This document shows positions 25,524-35,272 of a stretch of 64,000 nucleotides of DNA, piece by piece. Every line of letters begins with the position of its first letter. Position 1 is the first letter of the stretch. The notes below the pieces were generated by a model that did no database searches, had not been told where the DNA came from, and saw nothing but the letters and a program-made list of their open reading frames with translations. This stretch comes from Sphingobacteriales bacterium 46-32 (GTDB lineage Bacteria > Bacteroidota > Bacteroidia > Chitinophagales > Chitinophagaceae), in NCBI GenBank assembly GCA_001898485.1, contig MKTY01000007.1:1-64000 (forward strand). The letters are read 5' to 3'. The position numbers and the translations under genes are program-made.

Positions 25524-28046
25524 TTATTCAAACAGCCCCGGCTGGTTATCTTCTTCCTCTTTTGGTTTTACCCATTCCATCTGCAGGCTCTTGCTGAAAT
25601 CGGCCAGTTTGGTACCTACCGCTTTCCAGCCCATCACCTCGGTGAGGCGGGCTATCTTGAACTTGGCCTTACGTACCTGGTCGCCACGGCCCGTTTGCAC
25701 AGCCAGTATCGGCTCATTGGCAGTAGATACTGCTTCGAGGTAGTTGCCATCACCTTCTTTGATAAATAGGAAGCGGTTCTTTAAAGTGGTGGTTTCTATT
25801 TTGAACCGCTTAACGTTGAACTGCAGATTTTTCTTATCGAGATATACTGCAGAAATCACTTTCTCGGGATTAAACTTCTCGATAAGCAATATTTTCTCTG
25901 CATCGAGACGTTGCGTAAGTTCCTGGTCAGTGATTTCATAATACCCATCGGAGTACATGATAAGAATCCGGTCCTCCGCTTCAAAACTACCCAGCAATAC
26001 GCCTTTACCATCGGCGTTAAGACGGCCAAATTTATCATCAAACCAAAGCTGACGTCCGCTGAGCGTGGCCCGTCCGGCTTCCTTGAACTTCACGGAACGG
26101 ATCGAGTACTTGGTAACCTGGTTGCCCATGCTGCTGCGGCCTTTGATGCCGAGTTCTTCAAAGTAAAAATCAAACTCCTTGATACGGGCAGCCGCCGAAG
26201 GGCTAAGCGTAATTTTTACAACCTCCGCTTCTCCATTGGCGTTTACCGTCAGGTAATTCACCTTGCTCTTATCATCGCCCTTGGTGAGGTCGTATTCTTT
26301 ATCGCGCGTCACACCGGTTACATTAAACCGTTTGGCAAAGCTAATGCCCGACTTGCCATCGGTATAGATCATGTTATAAGTAGTGCGCTCATCATTTTTC
26401 TGAAATACAGCTGCATGTAAAATGTCTTTACCAATAAACACTTTATCCTGCACCTTCACCACTTTCATGATGCCCCGTTTGGTAATGGCAATGATATCAT
26501 CCAGATCCGAACATTCAAACAGGAATTCATCTTTCTTCAAACCTGTGCCGATAAAACCTTCTTCGCGGTTGATATAAAGTTTGGTATTGGCGATCACCAC
26601 ATTTTTGGCTTCGATGATCTCAAACTGTTTAATCTCTGTTTTACGCTCACGGCCCTTACCATATTTCTTGAGAAGGTTTTCATAATAAGCCACGGCATAA
26701 TCAATGAGGTTGGCCAGATCATGTTTTACCTGTTTAATCTCTCCTTCGAGGCCTTTGATCTGCGCATTCAGCTCATCGATATCCAGCCTATAGATACGCC
26801 GTACAGGCTTTTCGGTCAGTTTCAGGATATCTTCGCGGGTAATATCGCGTTTGAGTTGTTTTTTGAAGGGCACGAAAGCCTTATCAATGGCCTCAATTAC
26901 TTTTTCCCAGCTATCGTGCTTTTTCTCCAGTTCCTTATAAATCTTTTCTTCAAAGAATATTTTTTCGAGTGAGGTGTAATGCCATTTCTCCTGCAGTTCG
27001 GCCAGTTTGATCCTCAGTTCCTGTTCAAGCAGGTTCTTAGTATTATCGGCCGAAATACGGAGCAGATCCTGCACGCTGATAAATTGCGGTTTCATGTCCA
27101 CAATCACGCAGGCATTGGGCGAAATGCTGATTTCGCAGTCGGTAAATTTATAGAGTGCATCAATGGTAATATCAGGTGAAATACCGGGTGCCAGGTCGAT
27201 CAGTATCTCTACATTGGCTGCCGTGGTATCGGTTACCTTTTTGATTTTGATCTTACCCTGGTCATTGGCTTTCACAATGCTCTCCATCAGCTGTGTAGTA
27301 GTAACGCCATAGGGTACGGTGCGGATGGCCAGTGTTTTTTTATCTACTTCTTCAATATGCGCCCGCACTTTTACTTTACCGCCGCGTTTACCCTGATTAT
27401 AATCAGCCACGTCGATCATACCGCCTGTCTGAAAATCGGGAAACAGTTCAAACTTGCGGCCGCGCAGGCATTTGATGGAAGCATCGATCAGCTCGCAGAA
27501 GTTATGCGGCAATATTTTGGTGGAGAGGCCTACCGCAATCCCATCTGCACCCTGGGCCAGCAGCAGGGGAAATTTCATAGGCAGGGTTACGGGCTCATTT
27601 TTACGGCCATCGTAACTAAGCTGCCATTGCGTGGTCTTGGCATTGAATGCCACATCAAGGGCAAATTTGCTGAGACGCGCTTCTATGTAACGGGCAGCGG
27701 CTGCGTCATCGCCTGTACGCACATCTCCCCAGTTACCCTGGGTATCGATCAGCAGGTCTTTTTGTCCCATGTTCACCAGGGCATCGCCGATACTGGCATC
27801 GCCGTGCGGGTGATACTGCATCGCCTGTCCGATGATATTGGCCACCTTGTTATAGCGGCCATCATCCATTTCCTTCATGGCATGCAGGATACGGCGTTGC
27901 ACGGGTTTTAATCCATCTTCTACAGCAGGTACGGCGCGTTCCAGGATTACATAGGATGCATAATCGAGAAACCAGGTTTTATACTGGCCATGCAATCCGG
28001 AGTCATTATTCGTGATCTCAAAAAGTTTATTCTTAGCGGCACTCAT
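25524..28046 (-). CDS. parC: DNA topoisomerase IV subunit A
   Basis: 840-aa type IIA topoisomerase A subunit that cuts and rejoins DNA to unlink daughter chromosomes. The catalytic tyrosine is in AAARYIEARLS (Tyr120), and the quinolone-region motif HPHGDASIGDALV is at 79-91. A coiled-coil/tower region lies around 370-470, and a C-terminal beta-pinwheel from about 500 lacks a recognisable GyrA box, which favours topoisomerase IV over gyrase. The tail is acidic (KEEEDNQPGLFE). It is last in the minus-strand operon parE, DUF1835 gene, parC. Confidence 0.93.
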   Translation of the reverse strand: MSAAKNKLFEITNNDSGLHGQYKTWFLDYASYVILERAVPAVEDGLKPVQRRILHAMKEMDDGRYNKVANIIGQAMQYHPHGDASIGDALVNMGQKDLLIDTQGNWGDVRTGDDAAAARYIEARLSKFALDVAFNAKTTQWQLSYDGRKNEPVTLPMKFPLLLAQGADGIAVGLSTKILPHNFCELIDASIKCLRGRKFELFPDFQTGGMIDVADYNQGKRGGKVKVRAHIEEVDKKTLAIRTVPYGVTTTQLMESIVKANDQGKIKIKKVTDTTAANVEILIDLAPGISPDITIDALYKFTDCEISISPNACVIVDMKPQFISVQDLLRISADNTKNLLEQELRIKLAELQEKWHYTSLEKIFFEEKIYKELEKKHDSWEKVIEAIDKAFVPFKKQLKRDITREDILKLTEKPVRRIYRLDIDELNAQIKGLEGEIKQVKHDLANLIDYAVAYYENLLKKYGKGRERKTEIKQFEIIEAKNVVIANTKLYINREEGFIGTGLKKDEFLFECSDLDDIIAITKRGIMKVVKVQDKVFIGKDILHAAVFQKNDERTTYNMIYTDGKSGISFAKRFNVTGVTRDKEYDLTKGDDKSKVNYLTVNANGEAEVVKITLSPSAAARIKEFDFYFEELGIKGRSSMGNQVTKYSIRSVKFKEAGRATLSGRQLWFDDKFGRLNADGKGVLLGSFEAEDRILIMYSDGYYEITDQELTQRLDAEKILLIEKFNPEKVISAVYLDKKNLQFNVKRFKIETTTLKNRFLFIKEGDGNYLEAVSTANEPILAVQTGRGDQVRKAKFKIARLTEVMGWKAVGTKLADFSKSLQMEWVKPKEEEDNQPGLFE

Positions 28047-28091
28047 ATATTAGTCAAACTAAAATCCAGATTTTTCAAAATAGTTCGTTGA

Positions 28092-28943
28092 TCAGGCTTT
28101 TGCTTCTTCGGCTGCTGCCGATTCGGTCTTGTTGCTGCCAGCCAGGCGGATATCAAAATCCTTCCAGGTTTTACCGGTATCTCCTGTTACTTCGAGGCGA
28201 CCGTTTTTAATCAGCTCTTTCATGCGCCACATCAGAAACACATCACCGGTTTTTATTTTCATCCGGTTGAGTGTATTGGTCAGCACACGGGTAGCTTTTT
28301 GCCAGTCAGCCGTCACATTCTTTACAAGCTCGGCATCATAAAAATCTTCTCCTTTGCCGGCGATCTTTTTCCCGCCTTCCAGCATACGCACGGTGGCATT
28401 TTCTTCCACAAGTTTTTTCCATTCATCGGGATCCACTTCAAATTCGCTCAATGTAATCGGCCGGCAGAGTATACGTGCCTTGATCAGTTCTTTGGGTTGT
28501 ATCTCATGCAGCCAGGAGGGATAAAACAATTGTCCTTTTTCATTGATAAAAGGCAGGTTGTTCATGTACAGGATCATTACCCGGCCCTGAAAGGCACGCA
28601 ATTGAGGCATGAGCCAGTAATAACCACATACGTCATGCTGGTTCTGCCCCATCCATATCCAGATCTGTTCATCCGGATTTTCAGTAAGGCGGTCTATCAG
28701 CTGTTGTACGGTCTTGCGGTCATCGATTTCGCTGGTAATGGCTGGATCGTATGGTGAATTTTCCAGCAATCCCATCCACCAGCCTTTACGGGCTGCCCAG
28801 CCTTCATCGGTATCCAGTGCTGTAAGCGGACCTACAGCAAAATCGTCGCGGATCTGCCATACATCGCCAGCCAGTGTGGGCTCAAGTTCTCCCACCTTCT
28901 GCATCAGTTCAATTTCACTTTCGTTAAATACGATATGGATCAT
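28092..28943 (-). CDS. DUF1835-domain protein
   Basis: 283-aa soluble protein. The start MIHIVFNESEIELMQKV, then WQIRDDFAVGPL and IWIWMGQNQHDVCGYYWLMPQL are features of DUF1835 proteins; the later part (residues about 150-250) resembles the DUF3658 helical domain. Function is unknown. It lies between parE and parC, 41 bases after one and 45 before the other, so it is very likely translated from the same mRNA as topoisomerase IV. Confidence 0.78.
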   Translation of the reverse strand: MIHIVFNESEIELMQKVGELEPTLAGDVWQIRDDFAVGPLTALDTDEGWAARKGWWMGLLENSPYDPAITSEIDDRKTVQQLIDRLTENPDEQIWIWMGQNQHDVCGYYWLMPQLRAFQGRVMILYMNNLPFINEKGQLFYPSWLHEIQPKELIKARILCRPITLSEFEVDPDEWKKLVEENATVRMLEGGKKIAGKGEDFYDAELVKNVTADWQKATRVLTNTLNRMKIKTGDVFLMWRMKELIKNGRLEVTGDTGKTWKDFDIRLAGSNKTESAAAEEAKA

Positions 28944-28984
28944 ACGTTATTTAAAATTGTAGTTGTAGTTAGGGTTCAATTCGA

Positions 28985-30892
28985 TCAGGAAGCAACGGCT
29001 TCTTCTGTTTCCACCTTATCCATTTCCACACGCAGGTTATCAATAATAAACTCCTGGCGGTCCATGGTGTTTTTGCCCATATAGTATTCGAGCAATTGCT
29101 GAATATGATCGCCTTCTTCCACACGCATCAGTTGTTTGCGCATATCGGCACCAATAAACTGGGCAAACTCATCGGGACTGATTTCACCCAAACCTTTAAA
29201 GCGGGTGATCTCGGGTTTGGCTCCCAGTTTTTTGATAGCCGCCTGCTTTTCCTGCTCATCAAAACAATAGATCGTTTCCTGTTTATTCCGTACGCGGAAT
29301 AATGGCGTCTCCAGTACGTACACCTTCTCATGTTTTACGAGGTCGGGAAAGAACTGAAGGAAAAATGTCATCAGCAGCAGACGGATGTGCATCCCGTCCA
29401 CATCGGCATCGGTGGCGATTACGATATTATTGAAACGCAATCCATCCATACCTTCTTCAATATTAAGGGCATGCTGCAGCAGGTTGAATTCTTCATTTTC
29501 ATACACTACTTTTTTGGTCAGTCCATAACAGTTCAGCGGTTTACCCCGCAGACTGAATACGGCCTGCGTATCCACACTGCGTGCCTTGGTAATAGAGCCA
29601 CTGGCACTATCACCTTCTGTGATGAAGATGGTGGTATCCTGCAGCTTTGACAGAAACTCTTCTTTGCCTTTGGCCGGCGGTTCATCGTTGAGGTGATACC
29701 GGCAGTCGCGCAGTTTACGGTTGTGCAGGTTCGCTTTTTTGGCGCGCTCATTAGCCAGTTTTTTAATACCGGCCATTTCCTTACGCTCACGTTCACTTTG
29801 TTCAATACGCTTTTTAAGCGCATCGGCCACCGTTGGATTTTTATGCAGGTAATTATCCAGCTCCTTACCCAGAAAGTCGGCCATAAACTGCCGCATGCTG
29901 GGACCGTTTACATCTACGTTCAGCGAGCCGAGTTTGGTCTTGGTTTGCGATTCAAAAACCGGTTCCACCACACGTACCGAAACCGCAGCTACAATACCCG
30001 TACGGATATCAGACGCATCGTAATCTTTTTTGAAAAACTCACGTATGGTTTTCACAAAGGCTTCGCGGAAGGCCTGCTGGTGTGTACCGCCCTGTGTAGT
30101 ATGCTGGCCGTTTACAAAGCTGTAGATATCCTCACCATAGTCATTATTGTGCGTGATAGCTACTTCTACATCGTTGCCGGAAAGATGGATGATCGGATAC
30201 CGGATCTCATCGGCATTCGATTTGCGCTGCAGCAGATCCAGCAGACCATTTTTACTCACATAGGTCTTGCCATTAAAAATAATCTTGAGCCCGGCGTTGA
30301 GAAAGCAATAGTTCCAGATCTGGTTTTCGAGAAATTCCGGGTGAAATTTGAAGTTTCTGAAAACAGTATCATCCGGAATAAAAGTTACACGTGTACCATT
30401 TGATTCATCGCTTTTAACTTCTTTGTGCTCTTTAACGAGAACGCCTCTTTCAAACTCGGCTGTTTTTTCTTTTCCTTCCCGTACAGAGGTTACTCTAAAG
30501 TAATTACTCAAGGCATTTACTGCTTTGGTACCCACACCGTTCAGACCTACTGACTTCTGAAAAGCCTTGCTGTCATATTTAGCACCTGTGTTGATCTTGC
30601 TCACTACATCCACCACCTTGCCCAGGGGTATACCGCGGCCATAGTCACGTATAACTACTTCGCGGCCTTCAATACTCAATTCGATCACCTTACCATGGCC
30701 CATGGTAAATTCATCGATACAGTTATCCAGCACCTCTTTTACCAGTACATAAATACCATCGTCGGGCGAGGAGCCATCGCCCAGTTTACCGATGTACATA
30801 CCCGGACGCAGCCGGATATGCTCTTTCCAGTCAAGTGATTTAATACTGTCTTCGTTGTACTCAAACAGGTTCGTGTCCTTTTCTTTCGCCAT
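28985..30892 (-). CDS. parE: DNA topoisomerase IV subunit B
   Basis: 635-aa GHKL ATPase subunit of topoisomerase IV. The ATP site has [21 protein letters not shown], and [14 protein letters not shown]; the Toprim domain shows TEGDSASGS and [10 protein letters not shown]. The reading frame extends upstream to 30973, but ATG at 30892 ([18 protein letters not shown]) matches the family and leaves a leader of about 70 bases after a -7 element at 30971-30978. It is the first gene of the operon with the DUF1835 gene and parC. Confidence 0.94.
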   Translation of the reverse strand: MAKEKDTNLFEYNEDSIKSLDWKEHIRLRPGMYIGKLGDGSSPDDGIYVLVKEVLDNCIDEFTMGHGKVIELSIEGREVVIRDYGRGIPLGKVVDVVSKINTGAKYDSKAFQKSVGLNGVGTKAVNALSNYFRVTSVREGKEKTAEFERGVLVKEHKEVKSDESNGTRVTFIPDDTVFRNFKFHPEFLENQIWNYCFLNAGLKIIFNGKTYVSKNGLLDLLQRKSNADEIRYPIIHLSGNDVEVAITHNNDYGEDIYSFVNGQHTTQGGTHQQAFREAFVKTIREFFKKDYDASDIRTGIVAAVSVRVVEPVFESQTKTKLGSLNVDVNGPSMRQFMADFLGKELDNYLHKNPTVADALKKRIEQSERERKEMAGIKKLANERAKKANLHNRKLRDCRYHLNDEPPAKGKEEFLSKLQDTTIFITEGDSASGSITKARSVDTQAVFSLRGKPLNCYGLTKKVVYENEEFNLLQHALNIEEGMDGLRFNNIVIATDADVDGMHIRLLLMTFFLQFFPDLVKHEKVYVLETPLFRVRNKQETIYCFDEQEKQAAIKKLGAKPEITRFKGLGEISPDEFAQFIGADMRKQLMRVEEGDHIQQLLEYYMGKNTMDRQEFIIDNLRVEMDKVETEEAVAS

Positions 30893-30970
30893 GATGTCCA
30901 ATAGTTTTCCTAGATAGTTCCAATGCCTTACTGCTACTCTTCCGAGAGGATACGGGCATTCGCAATCGGG

Positions 30971-31030
30971 CAAATATACCGAAACAGACAGCCCCTGCCG
31001 AATTTGGAGTTATACACGGGATGTGGATAA
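30971..31030 (-). promoter_or_regulatory. parE promoter element with two DnaA-box-like sites
   Basis: On the minus strand TATATTTG (TAnnTTTG) lies at 30971-30978. Further upstream are TTATACACG at 31010-31018 (one base off the DnaA box) and TGTGGATAA at 31022-31030 (perfect DnaA box on the minus strand). A role for DnaA in controlling parE is inference only. Confidence 0.4.
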
Positions 31031-31095
31031 AAAACAGGGTAATTTTTGGGCCGAATCGGCTTCGTTTTAAATTGATTATCAGAGCTTAGCAAATC

Positions 31096-32562
31096 ATGAC
31101 GGAGCTACTTATTCAGGTCAGCGGCCTGCACTGGCAGAGACAAACGGTGCCAGTTCTGAACGGTATTGACTGGCAACTGCAGAGGGGGCAGCACTGGGTT
31201 ATTATGGGTGCATCCGGCGCGGGCAAATCCGTTTTTTGCCAGATCCTGGCCGGGCAATTGCAGGCTGGTGGCCGCATTGGATACGGTACCGGCCAGCATG
31301 GCCGCCCGCTGCAGATAGCATGGGTGCCTCAGCAGCATCAGTTCAGCAACAGAAGTCATATCCAGACTTTTTACTATCAGCAGCGTTTCAACTCATCTGA
31401 TGCAGCAGACAGCCTCACCATCCGGGAATATCTGCAGTTGGATACAGCAGATCGGCTATGTCATGAACTGTTGCAGCAATTACAGTTGCAGCACCTGGCA
31501 GATCAGCCGCTCATTCAGTTATCAAATGGCGAAAATAAACGGCTTCAACTCGTAGGGGCGCTGCGAAGGCAACCGGATATCATCATCCTTGACAGTCCGT
31601 TTACCGGGCTGGATGCGGCAGGACGCAAGTTGCTCGATGAAGTGATGAGCCACTGGGCACAACAGGGTGTGCACTGGATCGTAGTGACAGAACCCGGCCG
31701 TTTGCCCGCCTGCACTACCCATATTGCGCTGCTTGAAAATGGCCTGTTTGCCTTTGCCGGACCAGCCGTAGAATGGCAGCAACACACTCATCATGCAATA
31801 ACCGTCTCCCCTTCCCCCCTGCCCCCTTTACCTTCAAACTTACCCCAGCAGCCTGCATTCAATTATGTCGTGCAAATGCGGCATGTGACGGTAAAATACG
31901 AAAACCGTATTGTCTTAAACGACATCAACTGGGAAGTGGCACGGGGTGAGCGCTGGAGCATATCAGGTCCCAATGGCGCGGGCAAATCCACCCTGCTCAG
32001 CCTGATCGCTGCAGATAATCCGCAGGCATATGCCAACGAAATCTATTTGTTTGATCAGCGCCGGGGCAGTGGCGAAAGCATCTGGGATATCAAGAAAAAG
32101 ATTGGCTTCGTGTCTCCTGAACTGCACCTGTATTTTGACCGTGGCATGCGGGTGGCTGATGTGGTAGCTTCGGGCCTTTTTGATACGATCGGGTTGTTTA
32201 GAATACTACAGCCAGCCCAGGAGCAATGGGTACAGCAATGGCTCAGGTGGATGGAATTGCATACCTGGGCCAACAGTCCCCTGTTTCAACTGCCGCTCGG
32301 TTTGCAGCGCATGGTATTGCTGGCACGGGCATTTGTGAAACTACCACCATTGCTCATACTCGATGAACCATGCCAGGGGCTTGACAGCGTACAGTCTGCC
32401 CGCATCAAAGCCTGGATAGAACATATCTGCGCACAGTACCCTGTCAGCTTATTGTATGTGACGCATTACCCCGAAGAAATGCCTGCGTGCATTACACGTC
32501 ATCTTCAACTGCAGCAGGGGCAGGCGCAGGAGTGGCAGCCGCCGGTTTCTCAGCACGGGTAG
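31096..32562 (+). CDS. ModF-like tandem ABC ATPase
   Basis: 488-aa cytoplasmic protein with two ABC ATPase domains in one chain and no membrane helices, like E. coli ModF (about 490 aa). Domain 1 has Walker A GASGAGKSV, signature LSNGENKR and Walker B IIILDSPFTGLD. Domain 2 has Walker A GPNGAGKST and Walker B LLILDEPCQGLD but an abnormal signature (LPLGLQR), so it may be asymmetric. No permease is adjacent. Its last 71 bases overlap the converging ggpPS-like gene. Confidence 0.83.
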   Translation: MTELLIQVSGLHWQRQTVPVLNGIDWQLQRGQHWVIMGASGAGKSVFCQILAGQLQAGGRIGYGTGQHGRPLQIAWVPQQHQFSNRSHIQTFYYQQRFNSSDAADSLTIREYLQLDTADRLCHELLQQLQLQHLADQPLIQLSNGENKRLQLVGALRRQPDIIILDSPFTGLDAAGRKLLDEVMSHWAQQGVHWIVVTEPGRLPACTTHIALLENGLFAFAGPAVEWQQHTHHAITVSPSPLPPLPSNLPQQPAFNYVVQMRHVTVKYENRIVLNDINWEVARGERWSISGPNGAGKSTLLSLIAADNPQAYANEIYLFDQRRGSGESIWDIKKKIGFVSPELHLYFDRGMRVADVVASGLFDTIGLFRILQPAQEQWVQQWLRWMELHTWANSPLFQLPLGLQRMVLLARAFVKLPPLLILDEPCQGLDSVQSARIKAWIEHICAQYPVSLLYVTHYPEEMPACITRHLQLQQGQAQEWQPPVSQHG

Positions 32563-34783
32563 CCATAACGGCCTGCAGAAATTCGGAGGCCCAGTAATGA
32601 ATATCAAAATGACTGACCTCTTCATAAAGGCGCTCCATACGCCGGATACGCTCCTCTTCATTCATCTGCAGGGCCTGTATAAGGCATGATTGCAGCGAAG
32701 CCATATCGTAAGGGTTCGTAAGTACGGCATAGGGAAATTCCACGGCAGCCCCGGCAAACTCGGAAAGAATCAGCACCCCTTTCTTTTCCTGCTGCCCCTG
32801 TGCGGCTATATATTCTTTGGCGACAAGATTGAGTCCATCGCGCAGCGGAGTGATCCAGGCAATGTCGGCCACAGCATAATAGACCAGTATTTCATCAAAG
32901 GGAACACTACGGAAAAAGACTCGTAGTGGTGTCCAGTCGAGCTTCGCATAGCGGCCATTGATGCGCCCAACGGCCTGCTCCAGTTCCAGTCGCATGCTGT
33001 CGTATATCTTCATGCCTTCTGCCGGAGGGGTACAGATATTAATCAATTCCACTTTGCCGTGGTATTCCGGATGGGCTTCCAGAAAAGCTTCATAAGCCAG
33101 GATTTTTTCCAGCGGTCCTTTCACATAGTCCAGCCGTTCTGCACTAAGGATCATTTTCTTTCCATTCATCTCCCGGCGCATTTCCGCGATCTTTTGTGTC
33201 ACCGCCGGCTTATGCAAATGCTCCCGGATATATTCCACATCAATCCCTACCGGATTTGCACCCAGGCGAATGGTTCGCTGACCGCACTCCAGCGCCGTAG
33301 TCATCCGGTCTACACCAATCGCAGCACTATAGGTCAAAAACCGCGGGGCACAATTCGCCGTTTCCCTGATACGACTGGGGAAAAGACTGTTGACCACATC
33401 CACAAAATTCTCTACATACCGTGGAATATGAAATCCGATATAATCGCATTGCAGCAGGCTGCCGATGATCTCACGCCGCCAGGGCAGGATGTTGAATGTA
33501 TTGGCAGCCGGGAAAGCTGTATGATGAAAAAAAGCAATCGTCAGATCGGGACGCAACTGGCGGAGCATCCCCGGTACCAGCCACAGGTTGTAATCATGAA
33601 TCCAGACAATAGCCCCTGCATCGGCCTGCAGGGCTGCCTTCTCTGCAAACCGCTGATTGATCTCTACAAAATGTTCCCAGTGATCATGATTGAATTTCAC
33701 CTTATCCACAAAGGCAAAAATTGTCGGCCAGAAAGCTTCTTTCGAAAATGATTTATAAAACACTTCAACTTCCTCGCGGATGAGACCGATCCGTGAGGCC
33801 ATGAGGTTGGGATACTTTTCTTTGTCAATATAAATATTCCGGAGCTGCTCACCGGGCGTATTCACTTCTTCCCAGGCAATCCATACACCGGCGCGGCCAT
33901 TGGCAAAAAATCCCTGCAAAGTGGGTAAGATTCCATTGGGGCTGCGTGGAGGTACCCGCTGTATCTCGCCATCGGTCTCTATTTTTTCATAGGGAAAACG
34001 ATGATACATCATCACCAGTTGAGGTGGTCCCTGATTTTCTTCTTTTATGATCTCTTCTGCTTTTACCGGGTATTTGCCTACAAAATCGTGAAACCAGCTC
34101 ATCGCCTCAAGAATACCTCCGGCGCCGGCACTGCGGGCATAGTATACCTGTTTCATACCTTTAATCGCTTTTACCAGCGATGCTTCGGCATTACCAACCA
34201 CTACTCCTTTAAAGCCACAGTTATACATGGCCAGGTCATTGAGGGTGTCACCTGCTACGAGTACTTCGCCTTCATCAACACCCAGATAACTGATCAGCTG
34301 CTGCAGAGAACTTCCTTTATTGACACCCTGAGGCAGCACATCGAGAAATTTACCGGCCGAATAGATTACATCACATTCCAGTACGGCTACCGACTCCCGC
34401 ACATTTTCAATCACTGTTTCGCTGGCGGTGAAAAAAGAACACCGCCTTTGCTGCGGTACTTCCTGATAATTGAGTTCACTCAGATGAGACAATGTTTCTT
34501 CTATACGCAGCCGACCCGGCCATTTTTGTTCAATCGATCCCTGCAGCGGTTCGATCGGCTCCAGGGTATGCCCATTTACGATCGTGGCTCCTACATCGCA
34601 GATAATATAATCGGGATTGGGAATAATCGGGTCATTCAAAATAGATAAAACAGATTCTAACCCGCGACCGGTCACAAATACCAGTTGAATATCGTCGCGT
34701 TCCCGGATGAGCCGGTACAGTGTTTGTTTATGCAGGCTTTTTCCTCCCAGAAAAGTGCCATCGAGATCCGTTGCCAATAACAT
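32492..34783 (-). CDS. Glucosylglycerol-phosphate synthase/phosphatase fusion
   Basis: 763-aa two-domain enzyme. Residues 1-235 are a HAD phosphatase of the sucrose-phosphatase-like type: DLDGTFLGG (motif I), FVTGRG (II) and VAGDTLNDLAMY (IV). Residues about 250-745 are a GT20 glycosyltransferase, with VMMYHRFPYE, SPNGILPTLQGFF, WIHDYNLWLVP and AERLDYVKGP. This phosphatase-first order is that of bifunctional GgpPS enzymes, which make the osmolyte glucosylglycerol from ADP-glucose and glycerol-3-phosphate; trehalose enzymes usually have the transferase first. A trehalose role cannot be excluded. The C-terminus is an alanine/proline tail. It overlaps the converging ABC gene by 71 bases. Confidence 0.72.
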   Translation of the reverse strand: MLLATDLDGTFLGGKSLHKQTLYRLIRERDDIQLVFVTGRGLESVLSILNDPIIPNPDYIICDVGATIVNGHTLEPIEPLQGSIEQKWPGRLRIEETLSHLSELNYQEVPQQRRCSFFTASETVIENVRESVAVLECDVIYSAGKFLDVLPQGVNKGSSLQQLISYLGVDEGEVLVAGDTLNDLAMYNCGFKGVVVGNAEASLVKAIKGMKQVYYARSAGAGGILEAMSWFHDFVGKYPVKAEEIIKEENQGPPQLVMMYHRFPYEKIETDGEIQRVPPRSPNGILPTLQGFFANGRAGVWIAWEEVNTPGEQLRNIYIDKEKYPNLMASRIGLIREEVEVFYKSFSKEAFWPTIFAFVDKVKFNHDHWEHFVEINQRFAEKAALQADAGAIVWIHDYNLWLVPGMLRQLRPDLTIAFFHHTAFPAANTFNILPWRREIIGSLLQCDYIGFHIPRYVENFVDVVNSLFPSRIRETANCAPRFLTYSAAIGVDRMTTALECGQRTIRLGANPVGIDVEYIREHLHKPAVTQKIAEMRREMNGKKMILSAERLDYVKGPLEKILAYEAFLEAHPEYHGKVELINICTPPAEGMKIYDSMRLELEQAVGRINGRYAKLDWTPLRVFFRSVPFDEILVYYAVADIAWITPLRDGLNLVAKEYIAAQGQQEKKGVLILSEFAGAAVEFPYAVLTNPYDMASLQSCLIQALQMNEEERIRRMERLYEEVSHFDIHYWASEFLQAVMATRAEKPAAATPAPAPAAVEDDV

Positions 34784-35100
34784 GACTTTCCGTTTTTAGC
34801 GTGAGTGCAATATTGCAAACGGCTTCGGGCGCGGGGATACTAAGAAATGTCTTTTACGACAATACAGATATGATGTAACCAAACAAAGGCCTGCTTTCTA
34901 TCGAAAAGAAAGGCAAAAGCCCGATGACCATTATCAGCCTTACGGAGCAGATGTCAATTATCCGCCTCCAGCCTGGTCACCCCCCTTTTTTGAAGCACGC
35001 ACAAAACTAGGTGGGTGAACCAAGCAGAAGATTAAGCTGATATTAAAATACCATTAGAATGGATTTTGCACGGCAACAGTGCCTGAATATCAACTTACCA

Positions 35101-35272
35101 GACTGTGTGACAGCTCCCCGGACTGTGTGACACAGTCCGGGGCGACTGTTGAAAACAGACCGGGGGAGGCGTCATTCTAACTCGACCACAGAGTTGATGG
35201 TATGTGTGACACAATATCCATGGTATGTGTCACATAATATCCGTGGTCTGTGTGACACAGACCACGGATATT
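35101..35272. repeat. Cluster of five TGTGTGACA dyads
   Basis: Five copies of a TGTGTGACACA-like core: a partial one at 35104-35112, one in a 27-base near-perfect palindrome at 35116-35142, two in 23-base direct repeats at about 35199-35244, and one in a 37-base palindrome at 35236-35272 whose last bases include the stop of the TPR gene. The last could serve as its terminator. The rest of 34784-35270 shows no gene. Confidence 0.8.

Noticed and set aside
24029-28046. Long frames opposite parC, such as 25911-26420 and 27357-27911 (+)
   Set aside because: They lie wholly within the well-supported parC gene on the other strand and match no family.
31010-31030. Replication origin
   Set aside because: Only two DnaA-box-like sites, no AT-rich unwinding tract with clustered boxes, and no dnaA or dnaN nearby.
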